DNA of 64,000 nt from VFJQ01 sp044226525. GTDB lineage: Bacteria > Verrucomicrobiota > Verrucomicrobiia > Chthoniobacterales > Chthoniobacteraceae. The notes under the pieces are model-generated. The model was not told the DNA's origin, made no database searches, and saw only the letters and a list, made by a program, of their open reading frames with translations. Shown piece after piece: positions 33,755 to 42,168 of the stretch. The stretch lies in assembly GCA_044226525.1 (NCBI GenBank), contig JBGAGV010000020.1, positions 95,158 through 159,157 of the forward strand. The letters run 5' to 3'. A program made the translations under genes and the position numbers. Positions within the stretch are counted from its first letter, which is position 1. Each line of letters begins with the position of its first letter.

Positions 33755-35352
33755 TGAATACCCAACTCGATTCCGTTCATATTCTCGTCGTGGACGACGA
33801 GGTCGCCAGCCTCTCGGCGATCGAACGCGTCCTGGTCAAAGCCGGTTACGAAAATCTGCTGCTCCTCTCCGATTCGAGCCAGATCTTCGAATGCCTGTCG
33901 GACTTCCGCCCCGATCTCATCATCACCGATCTTGAGATGCCGGAACTCGATGGATTCGGGGTCCTTCGCCTGACCCAGGAGATGACCCAGCCCGGCGAGA
34001 TTCTGCCGGTCCTTGTGATCACGGGCAATGACTCGATGGACATCAAGCGGCGCGCGCTGGCGGCAGGGGCCACGGACTTCCTGTCCAAGCCCTGCGACCC
34101 CGTCGAACTTCAGGCCCGCGTGCGCAATCTCCTGCGCATGCGTTCGCTACAGCAGCACACACAAAACTACAGCGAACAACTCGAACTCACCGTGGCGGAG
34201 CGGACCAAGGAACTCACCAAGGCGCTCGACGATCTGAAAGAAAGTCAGCGTCACATGATGCAGGAAGAGCGGCTGCGCGCCTTTGCCGCCATGGCGGGAG
34301 GGGTGGTGCATGATTTCAACAACACGCTGATGACCATCTCCGGTTATAGCGGCTTGCTGCTGCGGGAACCGGAAATCTTCCACAACGAAGAGGAGCTGCG
34401 GCGCACCATCGAGATCATCAACCAGGCCGCGACCGATGCGGGCCATGTCGTGGATCGGTTGCGCGAATTCTACAGCGCCCGCGAGGCTCGAGAAGAAACC
34501 GAAAACATCGACTTCAACGCCGTCGTGGAAGAGGCGGTCCAGCTCACCCAGCCCAAGTGGCATAGCGTCGCGATGGCCGAAGGGCGGCGCATCGACTTCG
34601 ATTTCGACTTCAGTCCGGTCCCGCCCATCGCGGGCCGCAAGGCCGAGCTGCGCGAAATCCTCGTGAACCTGATCTTCAACGCGGTGGATGCCATGCCGAA
34701 GGGCGGCAGCATCACCTGCGGGACGCGGAGCCGCGGTTCGCACGTGGTTTTCGAACTGGCGGATACCGGGGCGGGCATGACGCCGGAGGTGCTCGAGAGC
34801 TGCAAGAAGGCCTTCTTTACTACCAAAGGCGAAAAAGGCACCGGCCTTGGCCTGGCGATGGTTGCCAGCATCGTGGAGCGCCACGGCGGGCACCTCGAAA
34901 TCCAAAGCACTCCTGGCTCCGGCACCCTGGTGCGAATCGGCTTCCCGGTCGCGCAGGTGCGCGAGGAGCCTCAGCCGGCGGCTGCCCCGGAAAAACCGCG
35001 GGCGCTTAAGATCATGGTCGTGGATGACGATGCGCACATGCGCAACGTGGTGAGCCGATTGCTCGCGAAAGCCGGGCACTCAGTTACGCAGGTCTCCAAT
35101 GGACAGGAGGCCCTCGCGCAAACCGAACGCTCCCGCTTCGATCTGTTGCTCACCGATCACGCGATGCCGGGCATGACCGGTCTTGAGCTGGCATCACTCA
35201 TGCGCGGAGTCGATCCGAACCAGCGGGTGATCCTGTTCACCGGCTACCCGATGTCCTCGAAAGATACCCCGCGGGACATTGCCTGTCTGTTGAAGAAGCC
35301 GGCCCAGCCGGACGAACTACAGCTCGCCATCGCCCGCGCCATGGCGAGCTAA
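33754..35352 (+). CDS. hybrid histidine kinase, receiver-kinase-receiver
   Basis: A 532-residue cytoplasmic protein. Order: receiver 1 (HILVVDDEVASLSAIE; Asp in LIITDLEMPELDG, about residue 59; Lys in FLSKPCD), a coiled-coil linker (QLELTVAERTKELTKALDDL), a dimerisation helix with the phospho-His in GGVVHDFNNTLMTISGYSGLL (about residue 186), the ATPase domain (NLIFNAVDAMPKGG, LADTGAGMT, GTGLGLAMVASIV) and receiver 2 (IMVVDDDAHMRNVV; Asp in LLLTDHAMPGMTG). No membrane segment or PAS sensor is visible, so input probably comes through receiver 1. It is translationally coupled to the preceding CheY-like gene. Confidence 0.9.
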   Translation: MNTQLDSVHILVVDDEVASLSAIERVLVKAGYENLLLLSDSSQIFECLSDFRPDLIITDLEMPELDGFGVLRLTQEMTQPGEILPVLVITGNDSMDIKRRALAAGATDFLSKPCDPVELQARVRNLLRMRSLQQHTQNYSEQLELTVAERTKELTKALDDLKESQRHMMQEERLRAFAAMAGGVVHDFNNTLMTISGYSGLLLREPEIFHNEEELRRTIEIINQAATDAGHVVDRLREFYSAREAREETENIDFNAVVEEAVQLTQPKWHSVAMAEGRRIDFDFDFSPVPPIAGRKAELREILVNLIFNAVDAMPKGGSITCGTRSRGSHVVFELADTGAGMTPEVLESCKKAFFTTKGEKGTGLGLAMVASIVERHGGHLEIQSTPGSGTLVRIGFPVAQVREEPQPAAAPEKPRALKIMVVDDDAHMRNVVSRLLAKAGHSVTQVSNGQEALAQTERSRFDLLLTDHAMPGMTGLELASLMRGVDPNQRVILFTGYPMSSKDTPRDIACLLKKPAQPDELQLAIARAMAS

Positions 35353-35585
35353 ACGAACCGTCGCGATGATTCTGCTCATGCTGGTTTTCTACTGGGTCCA
35401 GACCAGGCGCGAGGCGCGCGTGAGAGCAGTGTGGGTGAATCGCACCGCACCCGGCTCGGTGGATCGCATGGGCGCTATTCCTCTTGTTCATAAGCCACGG
35501 TCCCGGTGGACGGGCAGTGATGTGCTCCACCGGGGCTTGTGGGGACGGAGGCGGCGAAAACGTCCCGCCGCTGGACGCCGGATGG

Positions 35586-37520
35586 TTACGCGGGCGGCTC
35601 GTCGATGACCTGGCGGACCATCTTTAGCACCGCCTCGATGGTGTAAGGCTTGGCGAGGAAATGTTTCACCCCGACCTGGTTCGCTTTCACTACGCCGCCA
35701 TTGGTGGCCAGGCCGCTGGACATCAGGATCTTCACCGCAGGGTTGATGCTCATCAGCGCTCGCGCCGTCGCTGCGCCGTCGAGCACTGGCATCATCATAT
35801 CGGTCAGCACGAGTGCAATGCGGGACGCCTCCTGCACATAGACGGCCAATGCTTCGGCGCCGTCTTTTGCGGTGAGAACCTTGTAGCCATGCCGTTCCAG
35901 CGAACGCTGCACCGCTCGCAGGATGGTTTGCTCGTCATCGACGACCAGAATCGTCTCTCCATGCCCACGCGGGAGTTCGCGGGCTTGAGCTTCCCGCTGC
36001 TCCTCCTTGGTCACGGCATCTCCCGGTAGATACACCTTGAAGGTCGTGCCCTTCCCCATCTCGCTGTAAACGCTCACGAAACCGCCGTGGCTTTTGACGA
36101 TGGCCATCACCGTGGACAGGCCGAGGCCGGTGCCTTTGCCCAGCTCCTTCGTAGTGAAGAACGGATCGAAGATCTTTTCGCGAATGCTCTCCGGGATGCC
36201 CGTGCCCGTATCTGTGACCCGCAACACCACATAAGGCCCGCACTGCGCGTCCACGTGCATCGCGGAGTAGTGTTCGTCGATCACGACATTTTCCGCATCG
36301 ACCGTCAGGCGGCCATCATCGCCCATGGCATCGCGCGCATTCACGCACAGGTTCATCAGCACTTGCTGAATCTGCGTCGGATCGCCGTGCACGAGCCAGA
36401 TGTCGCGTGGTGCGTTGAAGTCGAGGTGGATGGATTTCGGAAAGGTCTCGCCGAGGATTTTCAGCGTTTCGTTGATGAGATGACGGACCTGCACCGGAGT
36501 GCGTTCGCCATCCACGCCGCGTGCAAAACTGAGCACCTGCCGCACGATCGCCGCACCCCGTTGTGCGGTTGCTTCCATCTGATCGAGCAACTGTAGATCG
36601 CGCTCGTCTTTCAAGCTGTCGCGCAGCAGCGGCAGCGAAAGCAGGATGGGCCCGAGAACGTTGTTGAGATCGTGCGCGATGCCGCCGGCCAGCGTGCCGA
36701 TACTTTCCATTCGTTGTGCCCGGAGGAGCTGCGTCTCGAGTCGCTTTTGTTCGGTGATGTCCGTGCTGATCGCCAGAATTCCTTTGGGATTACCCGCTGA
36801 ATCCCGAGTCAGGGTCCGATGGGTTTCGATCAGGAGCAGTTTCCCCTCCTTGTTCATCAGCTCCATCTGCCCACGCCAGAATCCATTCGCGATCGTCTCC
36901 AGCCGGATATTCTGCAAAAACTCCGCTTCGTCGGGTGTGCAGAATTCGTCCTGCACGTGGCCGATCATCTCGTCGGCCGTCCAGCCATAAAGCCGCTCGG
37001 CCCCGGCGCTCCAAAAGGAAATGCGGCCGTCGAGATCCGTGAGGACGATCGAATCATGCGCCTGATTAAGCATTTCCGCCTGCTCGAGCAGGCGTTCAGA
37101 TTTGTCGCGCAGGGCGACTTCCATTTCCTTGCGCTGCCGGCGCTCGTCGGCTTCGGCCAGCACCGTGAGAATGGTGGGGAGCAACCGCTGGAGGTCGTCC
37201 TTGAGGACGTAGTCGGTCGTGCCCGCGCGGAGGCATTGCACGGCCCGTTCTTCGCCCAAGGCACCCGTCACCAGGATGAACGGCACGTCCGGCAGGTGCG
37301 TCCGCGCAAAGGCCAGCGCTGCCATTCCATCGTAGGCTGGCATGTCGAAGTCGGAGACAATGACATCGTATGACTTCGCAATCACGGCTGCCTCGTAAGA
37401 AGCGCGATCGTGCACCTGGTGCAGTTTGAACCGGTCGCCCGCCAGGCTGAGTTCCTCGCGGACGAGCTCCGCGTCGCGAGGGTTATCTTCGAGATGAAGG
37501 ATGCGATGGATTGCGCTCAT
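35586..37520 (-). CDS. hybrid histidine kinase, receiver-PAS-kinase-receiver
   Basis: A 644-residue cytoplasmic protein. Receiver 1 (ILHLEDNPRDAELVREELS; Asp in VIVSDFDMPAYDG) is followed by a PAS domain (about 145-260: AHDSIVLTDLDGRISFWSAGAERLYGW, TDITEQKRLE), a HisKA helix (GGIAHDLNNVLGPILLSLPLL), an ATPase domain (NLCVNARDAMGDDG, VTDTGTGIP, GTGLGLSTVMAIVKSHGG) and receiver 2 (ILVVDDEQTILRAVQRSLE; LVLTDMMMPVLDG; FLAKPYT). Its ATG overlaps the stop of the preceding response regulator by 3 bases (ATGA), so it is the last gene of a three-gene coupled operon. Confidence 0.92.
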   Translation of the reverse strand: MSAIHRILHLEDNPRDAELVREELSLAGDRFKLHQVHDRASYEAAVIAKSYDVIVSDFDMPAYDGMAALAFARTHLPDVPFILVTGALGEERAVQCLRAGTTDYVLKDDLQRLLPTILTVLAEADERRQRKEMEVALRDKSERLLEQAEMLNQAHDSIVLTDLDGRISFWSAGAERLYGWTADEMIGHVQDEFCTPDEAEFLQNIRLETIANGFWRGQMELMNKEGKLLLIETHRTLTRDSAGNPKGILAISTDITEQKRLETQLLRAQRMESIGTLAGGIAHDLNNVLGPILLSLPLLRDSLKDERDLQLLDQMEATAQRGAAIVRQVLSFARGVDGERTPVQVRHLINETLKILGETFPKSIHLDFNAPRDIWLVHGDPTQIQQVLMNLCVNARDAMGDDGRLTVDAENVVIDEHYSAMHVDAQCGPYVVLRVTDTGTGIPESIREKIFDPFFTTKELGKGTGLGLSTVMAIVKSHGGFVSVYSEMGKGTTFKVYLPGDAVTKEEQREAQARELPRGHGETILVVDDEQTILRAVQRSLERHGYKVLTAKDGAEALAVYVQEASRIALVLTDMMMPVLDGAATARALMSINPAVKILMSSGLATNGGVVKANQVGVKHFLAKPYTIEAVLKMVRQVIDEPPA

Positions 37521-37966
37521 ACCTGCATGGTGGGTGGGGGTTCATTCACGACGGCCCAATATCCGCCGATCATGCGAACGGCATCGATGAATTCGTGGAA
37601 ATCGACCGGTTTGACGACGTAGCCATTCACGCCCAGCTCGTAGCTGCGCACGAGGTCCTGCTCTTCGCGCGACGAAGTCATCACCACGACGGGCAGGTAT
37701 TTCAAAGCCGGTTCGAGGCGGATCTGGCGCAGCACCTCCAGGCCGTCCACCTTTGGCATTTTCAGGTCGAGCAGCAGCACGCCCGGCAGGCCCGGTTTGC
37801 GATTGGCGTAGTCGCCGCGGCGGTGGAGGTAATCGAGTGCTTCCGCGCCGTCCCGCACATGAATCACTTCATTCGCGAGCTGGTATTGATCGAGCGCGTC
37901 CAGCACCATTTCCGCGTCGCGCGGACTGTCCTCGGCCAGTAGTATTTGTCGGATGGTTACGGTCAT
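37517..37966 (-). CDS. single-domain response regulator (Rcp1-like)
   Basis: A 149-residue receiver-only protein: ILLAEDSPRDAEMVLDALDQ (acidic pair), HVRDGAEALDYLHRRGDY, phospho-Asp in LLLDLKMPKVDGLEVLRQI, VVVMTSSREEQDLVRSYELGVNGYVVKPVDFHEF. The RDGAEALDYLHRRG and NGYVVKPVDF patterns are typical of the Rcp1 group, which works with phytochrome-like or PAS kinases. It overlaps the kinase gene before it and the hybrid kinase gene after it by ATGA on both sides, which strongly supports a single signalling pathway. Confidence 0.92.
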   Translation of the reverse strand: MTVTIRQILLAEDSPRDAEMVLDALDQYQLANEVIHVRDGAEALDYLHRRGDYANRKPGLPGVLLLDLKMPKVDGLEVLRQIRLEPALKYLPVVVMTSSREEQDLVRSYELGVNGYVVKPVDFHEFIDAVRMIGGYWAVVNEPPPTMQV

Positions 37967-39969
37967 GATGAAATTGCGTTGGTGGCGGGGTGCAGGGTGA
38001 AGTAAAATGTGGCGCCTCGATCGAGCTCGCCTTCGGCCCACGTCCGTCCTCCGTGCCGACCGACGATGCGCCGCACGTTCGCCAGCCCGATGCCCGTGCC
38101 CTCGAACTCGTCCGCGCGGTGCAGCCGCTGAAAGACTCCGAAGAGCTTGTGGGTATATTGCGGATCGAAGCCCGCGCCGTTGTCCTTCACGAAGAAAATC
38201 AGCCGCCCCTCTTCCGTGCCAGCGGTGCCGATCTCGATGCGGGCACAATCCCGACCTCCGCTATATTTGACGGCGTTGCCGATCAGATTGACGAGCACCA
38301 CCTTGAGCATCGCGGGATCGCCCTGCACCGCGGGAAGCGGCTGGAGTCGCCAGTCGATCCGCCGGCCTTCCGTGGCGGGCTCCAGGCTGCGCAAGGTGTC
38401 GCGCACGAGATCATCCACGCTGACGTTGGCGAGGGCCATCTGTGCCCGGCCCATCCGGGAAAAAGTCAGTAGGTCGTCGATGAGTTCACCCATCTCCCGG
38501 CTCGCCTCCGTGATGTTCTTCAAAAATCGCCGACCCTTGTCCGTGAGTTGTCCCTCCATCTCTCGTCCCAGCATGGTCGCATAGCCCTGCACGTGGCGCA
38601 GGGGCGCGCGCAGATCGTGCGATACCGAATAGCTGAACGCCTCGAGTTCCTTGTTCGCCTCGGTAAGCCGGGCGTTGACCGCCTGCACTTCCTGGCTGCT
38701 GCGAAAGACCTCGGCTTCCATCCGCTCCATGCGCGCCCGCAGCCCGCTTTCCTGACCCTGTTCATTGCGCCGCCGCACGAATTCGGTCACATCCTCGACA
38801 CGATGGATGATGTATTCGAGCCGCCGGTCCGGCCCGAGCACGGGGCAATTGACCGGGCTCCAGTAGCGCGTCTCGAATACACCGTTCGGCTTGCGCACAT
38901 CGTAGCGCTGGATCGCCATGGTATCGCTTTCCAGATTTCGCCGCACGCGCTCGAGCGAAGCGCGCAGATTCGCAGTGCCGGTTGCTTCGCTGTCGTCCGG
39001 ATTATCCGGGAAGGCTTCGAACAGATTCTGCCCCAGCAACTGCTCCCGCTCGGTCATCGTCGCCGCGAGATAGGCGTTGCTGACCGCCACGATGGTGAAG
39101 TCCGGCATCAGCACCAGATACGAGCCTGGCAGCGATTCAAACAGCGCACGGAAATGCAGGTGCATCTGCTCGACCCGCCGCCGTTCCGTGATGTCGCGCA
39201 GGATAATGGTGTGAAGTTTTTTCCCCCCGACCACCGCGCGGGAAATCGTGGCCTCCGCTGGAAATTCCGTTCCATTCGCCCGCACGCAAGTGAGTTCGCC
39301 CACGCTGCCGGTCGCCGTGGCATTGGTCGAGGGTTGATCGAGCTGCGCCAGCCTCTCATCGTAACTATCGCGCGAACGCGGTGCGACGAGCCGCCGCATC
39401 GGCGCGTCGATGGCCTGCGTTGCCGTGTAACCGAACATCCGCTGGGCCGAGAGGTTGAAGAGGACGATTTGCTGATCCTCATTCACCGAGATGATGGCAT
39501 CGGTCGCCGAATTGAGGATGCTCACGAAACGAAGGTAAAACTCCTCAGCCCACTTTCGCTCGGTTATATCGCGCGCGATTCGCGAGATTCCCGTGATGCG
39601 CCCGTCCGCGGCGCGAATGGGCGACACCGTCAGTGAAATATCCACCAGCCTCCCGTCCTTGGCTCGCCACGCCGTTTCGAAGTGATTGATCCGCAGCCCT
39701 ATCTCGAGTTGCTCGATCAGTTGTTTCTCCTCGCTCCAGCGATCCTCCGGGATGAGCCGCGCGATCGGCCGCCGCATCATCTCCGCCGCGCGGTAGCCGA
39801 ACAACTGCTCTGCCGCGGGGTTCCAGCTTGTCACCGCCCCATCCAGCAAAGTGCTGATGATGGCGTCGTCGGATGATTCGATGATGGCGGCCAGATGCGC
39901 GTGCAGCGGATGCGAGGATTCCTTGCTCTCGTTCTCCGGAGAGGTGGGGAGGAGATCTGGCCGCTTCAT
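37963..39969 (-). CDS. multi-PAS sensor histidine kinase
   Basis: A 668-residue soluble kinase with three PAS domains in a row: about residues 24-145 (IIESSDDAIISTLLDGAVTSWNPAAEQLFGY ... ARDITERKWAE), 148-272 (ILNSATDAIISVNEDQQIVLFNLSAQRMFGY ... RDITERRRVE) and 278-405 (LPGSYLVLMPDFTIVAVSNAYL ... HRVEDVTEFVRRR). A coiled coil leads to the phospho-His in FSYSVSHDLRAPLRHVQGYA and an ATPase domain (NLIGNAVKYSGG, VKDNGAGFD, GTGIGLANVRRIVGRHGG). The kinase core is of the phytochrome/Cph1 type. It is first in the coupled three-gene operon; its promoter should lie in the AT-rich gap upstream (39970-40494). Confidence 0.92.
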   Translation of the reverse strand: MKRPDLLPTSPENESKESSHPLHAHLAAIIESSDDAIISTLLDGAVTSWNPAAEQLFGYRAAEMMRRPIARLIPEDRWSEEKQLIEQLEIGLRINHFETAWRAKDGRLVDISLTVSPIRAADGRITGISRIARDITERKWAEEFYLRFVSILNSATDAIISVNEDQQIVLFNLSAQRMFGYTATQAIDAPMRRLVAPRSRDSYDERLAQLDQPSTNATATGSVGELTCVRANGTEFPAEATISRAVVGGKKLHTIILRDITERRRVEQMHLHFRALFESLPGSYLVLMPDFTIVAVSNAYLAATMTEREQLLGQNLFEAFPDNPDDSEATGTANLRASLERVRRNLESDTMAIQRYDVRKPNGVFETRYWSPVNCPVLGPDRRLEYIIHRVEDVTEFVRRRNEQGQESGLRARMERMEAEVFRSSQEVQAVNARLTEANKELEAFSYSVSHDLRAPLRHVQGYATMLGREMEGQLTDKGRRFLKNITEASREMGELIDDLLTFSRMGRAQMALANVSVDDLVRDTLRSLEPATEGRRIDWRLQPLPAVQGDPAMLKVVLVNLIGNAVKYSGGRDCARIEIGTAGTEEGRLIFFVKDNGAGFDPQYTHKLFGVFQRLHRADEFEGTGIGLANVRRIVGRHGGRTWAEGELDRGATFYFTLHPATNAISS

Positions 39970-40494
39970 GGGGTGACGATGGGCGCTGGCCAGGGACTAC
40001 CGCATGACTTGCCACAACCTCCCGGTTGGCCTGAATGGTCCGAAGCTGTCACTGCTCCCCTTGACCCATGCCGGTGCCGCGAGACGAAGAATCCTTCGCC
40101 AGCCCTGTAAGCGAAACTTGAGGATGGGATTGATCGCTTTCATTCCATCTAGGGATGCCACCTCGTCTCCACCGCTTTCGATGTGGAGGAAAAAAGATGA
40201 CCGCTCCGGAGCTGTTAACGTGAGATTTTGGTAACGCGGATGCAACGATATTGTGCGGGGAAATGCCGATCAGGCGAATTAGCGCGAATCAAATGGACGA
40301 CGGCTTCACGTCCATAAGATCAGCACGTTTCACGCAAAACCAGTTCGAAACTTCCGTATTAGTCCCCAATTTAGAAAACAAAAAAGGATGTAGCCTATTG
40401 GTAACGGGTTAGACCGGTAATATCACCTATATATCACTTAGTATTACTACCTAGTGTTTCTCGTTCCTCACTCCTGCGCGGTAGGTGAAGCGGC
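39970..40494. other. 525-bp gene-free AT-rich gap with probable kinase-operon promoter
   Basis: No convincing gene is seen. From about 40215 to 40460 the base composition is clearly richer in A+T than its neighbours (for example ttagaaaacaaaaaagg, tatatatcacttagtattac). It has short stems such as tggacg/cgtcca around 40290-40315 and CTCCAC/GTGGAG around 40169-40191. It lies between the 3' end of the sulfatase gene and the start of the kinase operon, both on the minus strand, so the operon's promoter is expected here. Confidence 0.5.
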
Positions 40495-42021
40495 TCATTG
40501 ATGTATCTGCCGCGCGATTTCATCGGCGTAAGCTGCATCCGTGCGTCGCAACTCTGCGACGAGCACCCCCCGCATTTTAGCCAACCGGTCTCGCTGGGCG
40601 GGATCCGCCGCGAGGTTCTTAAGTTCTTCCGGGTCCTGCCGTAGATTGTAAAGTTCTTCCCCGTCGCTGCCGCGGAGGTAGTGCACGAATTTCCACCCAT
40701 CCTGCACCACGGCGTCATACCACGGCACGTTGTTGTGGGCGGCTTTCTTCGGGTTCTCGCGAAGCATCTTCGCCACCTCACTGCCGTAGCTGTCGCCGGT
40801 GTGTTCGTAGAGACACGGGTAAGGCCACGCCGCCGCAGGGTCACGAAGGAGCGGGGTGAGATCGCGCCCGTGCATTTTCCACGGATGCTCGAAGCCCGCG
40901 AAGGCGAAGAACGTCGCGACCAGATCCGGGCTGCCGACGACCCGCCCGCAAACCTTTCCTGCCGGAATGGTGCCGGGCATCGAGAAGATGAGCGCCGAGC
41001 GGTAGTTCGCATCGTAGGGCGCCAGCTTGGTGCGAAAGCCATGTTCGCCCATGGAAAACCCCTGGTCGGCTGAATAAACCACGAGCGTATTTTCGAGCTG
41101 CCCCGTCTCGCGCAGCGCGGCGAGGAGCTGCCCCACGCCTTCGTCCACTGGCGGCACGCACTCGTTGACTTGTCGCACCCAATCCTTGAATTCCTTCCCG
41201 CCCTTCCCCGCTTCGTCCCCGACGGCCTCGCCGCTCCTGCCCGCGACGACCCGTCCGTCTGCCGCCCGCACCCAGGCTTGGGTCTTGTTCAAATAGTCCG
41301 GTTTGCCCGGTCGCGGCGGCAGCAGGTCTGCCGGCTCCGGCACCTCTTTCCCCGCATACATGCCCTTGTGTCGCGCCGCCGGTTTGTTCGGACCGTGGAT
41401 GTTGCCGTAGCAGAGCCACAGATACCAGGGTTTGTCCTTGTCGCGGTGTTCGCCGCGGACGAATTCGTTCGCCCACTTCGTGTAGTTGTCCGCCGGATAC
41501 CCCTGCACCTTCTGCTCCACGCCGTTGATTTCCATGATCTCCGTCTCGTAATACGCGCCGGCATTCTCCGGATGCTTCGGCCGGTTCCACACCGCTTGGA
41601 AATCCCAGTCGCGTCCCCAGCCCGAATCCTCACCGGTGTGCCATTTGCCGATCTGCGCCGTGGTGTAGCCCTTTGCCCGAAACACACTCGGCCAGAACGG
41701 GCATTGCTTCGGATCGTAAGTGCTGCCGGGATACTTCCCCTCCATGGTCATCGATTGAATCCCATGCGGCCAGTGTCCCGTGAGCAGCGCCGCCCGCGAT
41801 GGCATGCACCACGAGCCGAGATACGCGCCTTGAAAGCGCACGCCACCCGCTGCGAGCGCATCGATGTTGGGCGTCTTCACCCACGGCCACGCCTCGGGAT
41901 AGCACCCCACCGTCTTCGTGTTCTGATCATCGGCGAAGATGAAAAGGATGTTCGGCTGTTTCGCGGAGAAACCCGTCGTCGAGAGGAGCGCGAGCGCGAG
42001 GAGAAAGCGGAGCGGATTCAT
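40495..42021 (-). CDS. secreted type I sulfatase
   Basis: A 508-residue formylglycine-dependent sulfatase with signal peptide MNPLRFLLALALLSTTGFSA. The metal site is in NILFIFADDQNTKTVGCY, the formylglycine motif is WCMPSRAALLTG (Cys about residue 73), then IGKWHTGEDSGWGRDWDF, the second metal group in VVYSADQGFSMGEHGFRTKLAPYD, and a C-terminal subdomain (LYNLRQDPEELKNLA). Such enzymes remove sulfate esters from polysaccharides or small molecules; the substrate is not deducible. The start at 42021 is preferred to 42042 because it begins the signal peptide. Divergent from the second sulfatase gene. Confidence 0.92.
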   Translation of the reverse strand: MNPLRFLLALALLSTTGFSAKQPNILFIFADDQNTKTVGCYPEAWPWVKTPNIDALAAGGVRFQGAYLGSWCMPSRAALLTGHWPHGIQSMTMEGKYPGSTYDPKQCPFWPSVFRAKGYTTAQIGKWHTGEDSGWGRDWDFQAVWNRPKHPENAGAYYETEIMEINGVEQKVQGYPADNYTKWANEFVRGEHRDKDKPWYLWLCYGNIHGPNKPAARHKGMYAGKEVPEPADLLPPRPGKPDYLNKTQAWVRAADGRVVAGRSGEAVGDEAGKGGKEFKDWVRQVNECVPPVDEGVGQLLAALRETGQLENTLVVYSADQGFSMGEHGFRTKLAPYDANYRSALIFSMPGTIPAGKVCGRVVGSPDLVATFFAFAGFEHPWKMHGRDLTPLLRDPAAAWPYPCLYEHTGDSYGSEVAKMLRENPKKAAHNNVPWYDAVVQDGWKFVHYLRGSDGEELYNLRQDPEELKNLAADPAQRDRLAKMRGVLVAELRRTDAAYADEIARQIHQ

Positions 42022-42168
42022 GAGGAGACGACAGTCAACCATCTCACCGAGACGAACGCGCCCACCTAAAGGCCGAGTCCTGCCACTGGCGCACTTGCTA
42101 CCTTTACCCCTCCTTTACATTTTTATTGAAAACCGCGGTCATCCGGTGGGTTTCCCTCCGCCACATTC

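Noticed and set aside
35366..35608. 80-codon frame between the two kinase operons
   Set aside because: Arg-rich tail, overlaps the end of the minus-strand hybrid kinase gene, no domain; judged spurious.
40004..40245. Short frames in the gap before the kinase operon
   Set aside because: No signal peptide or motif, both strands equally open; judged non-coding.
40325..40345. cacgtttcacgcaaaac as a fourth parS site
   Set aside because: Too many mismatches from the 16-bp palindrome, particularly in the second half.
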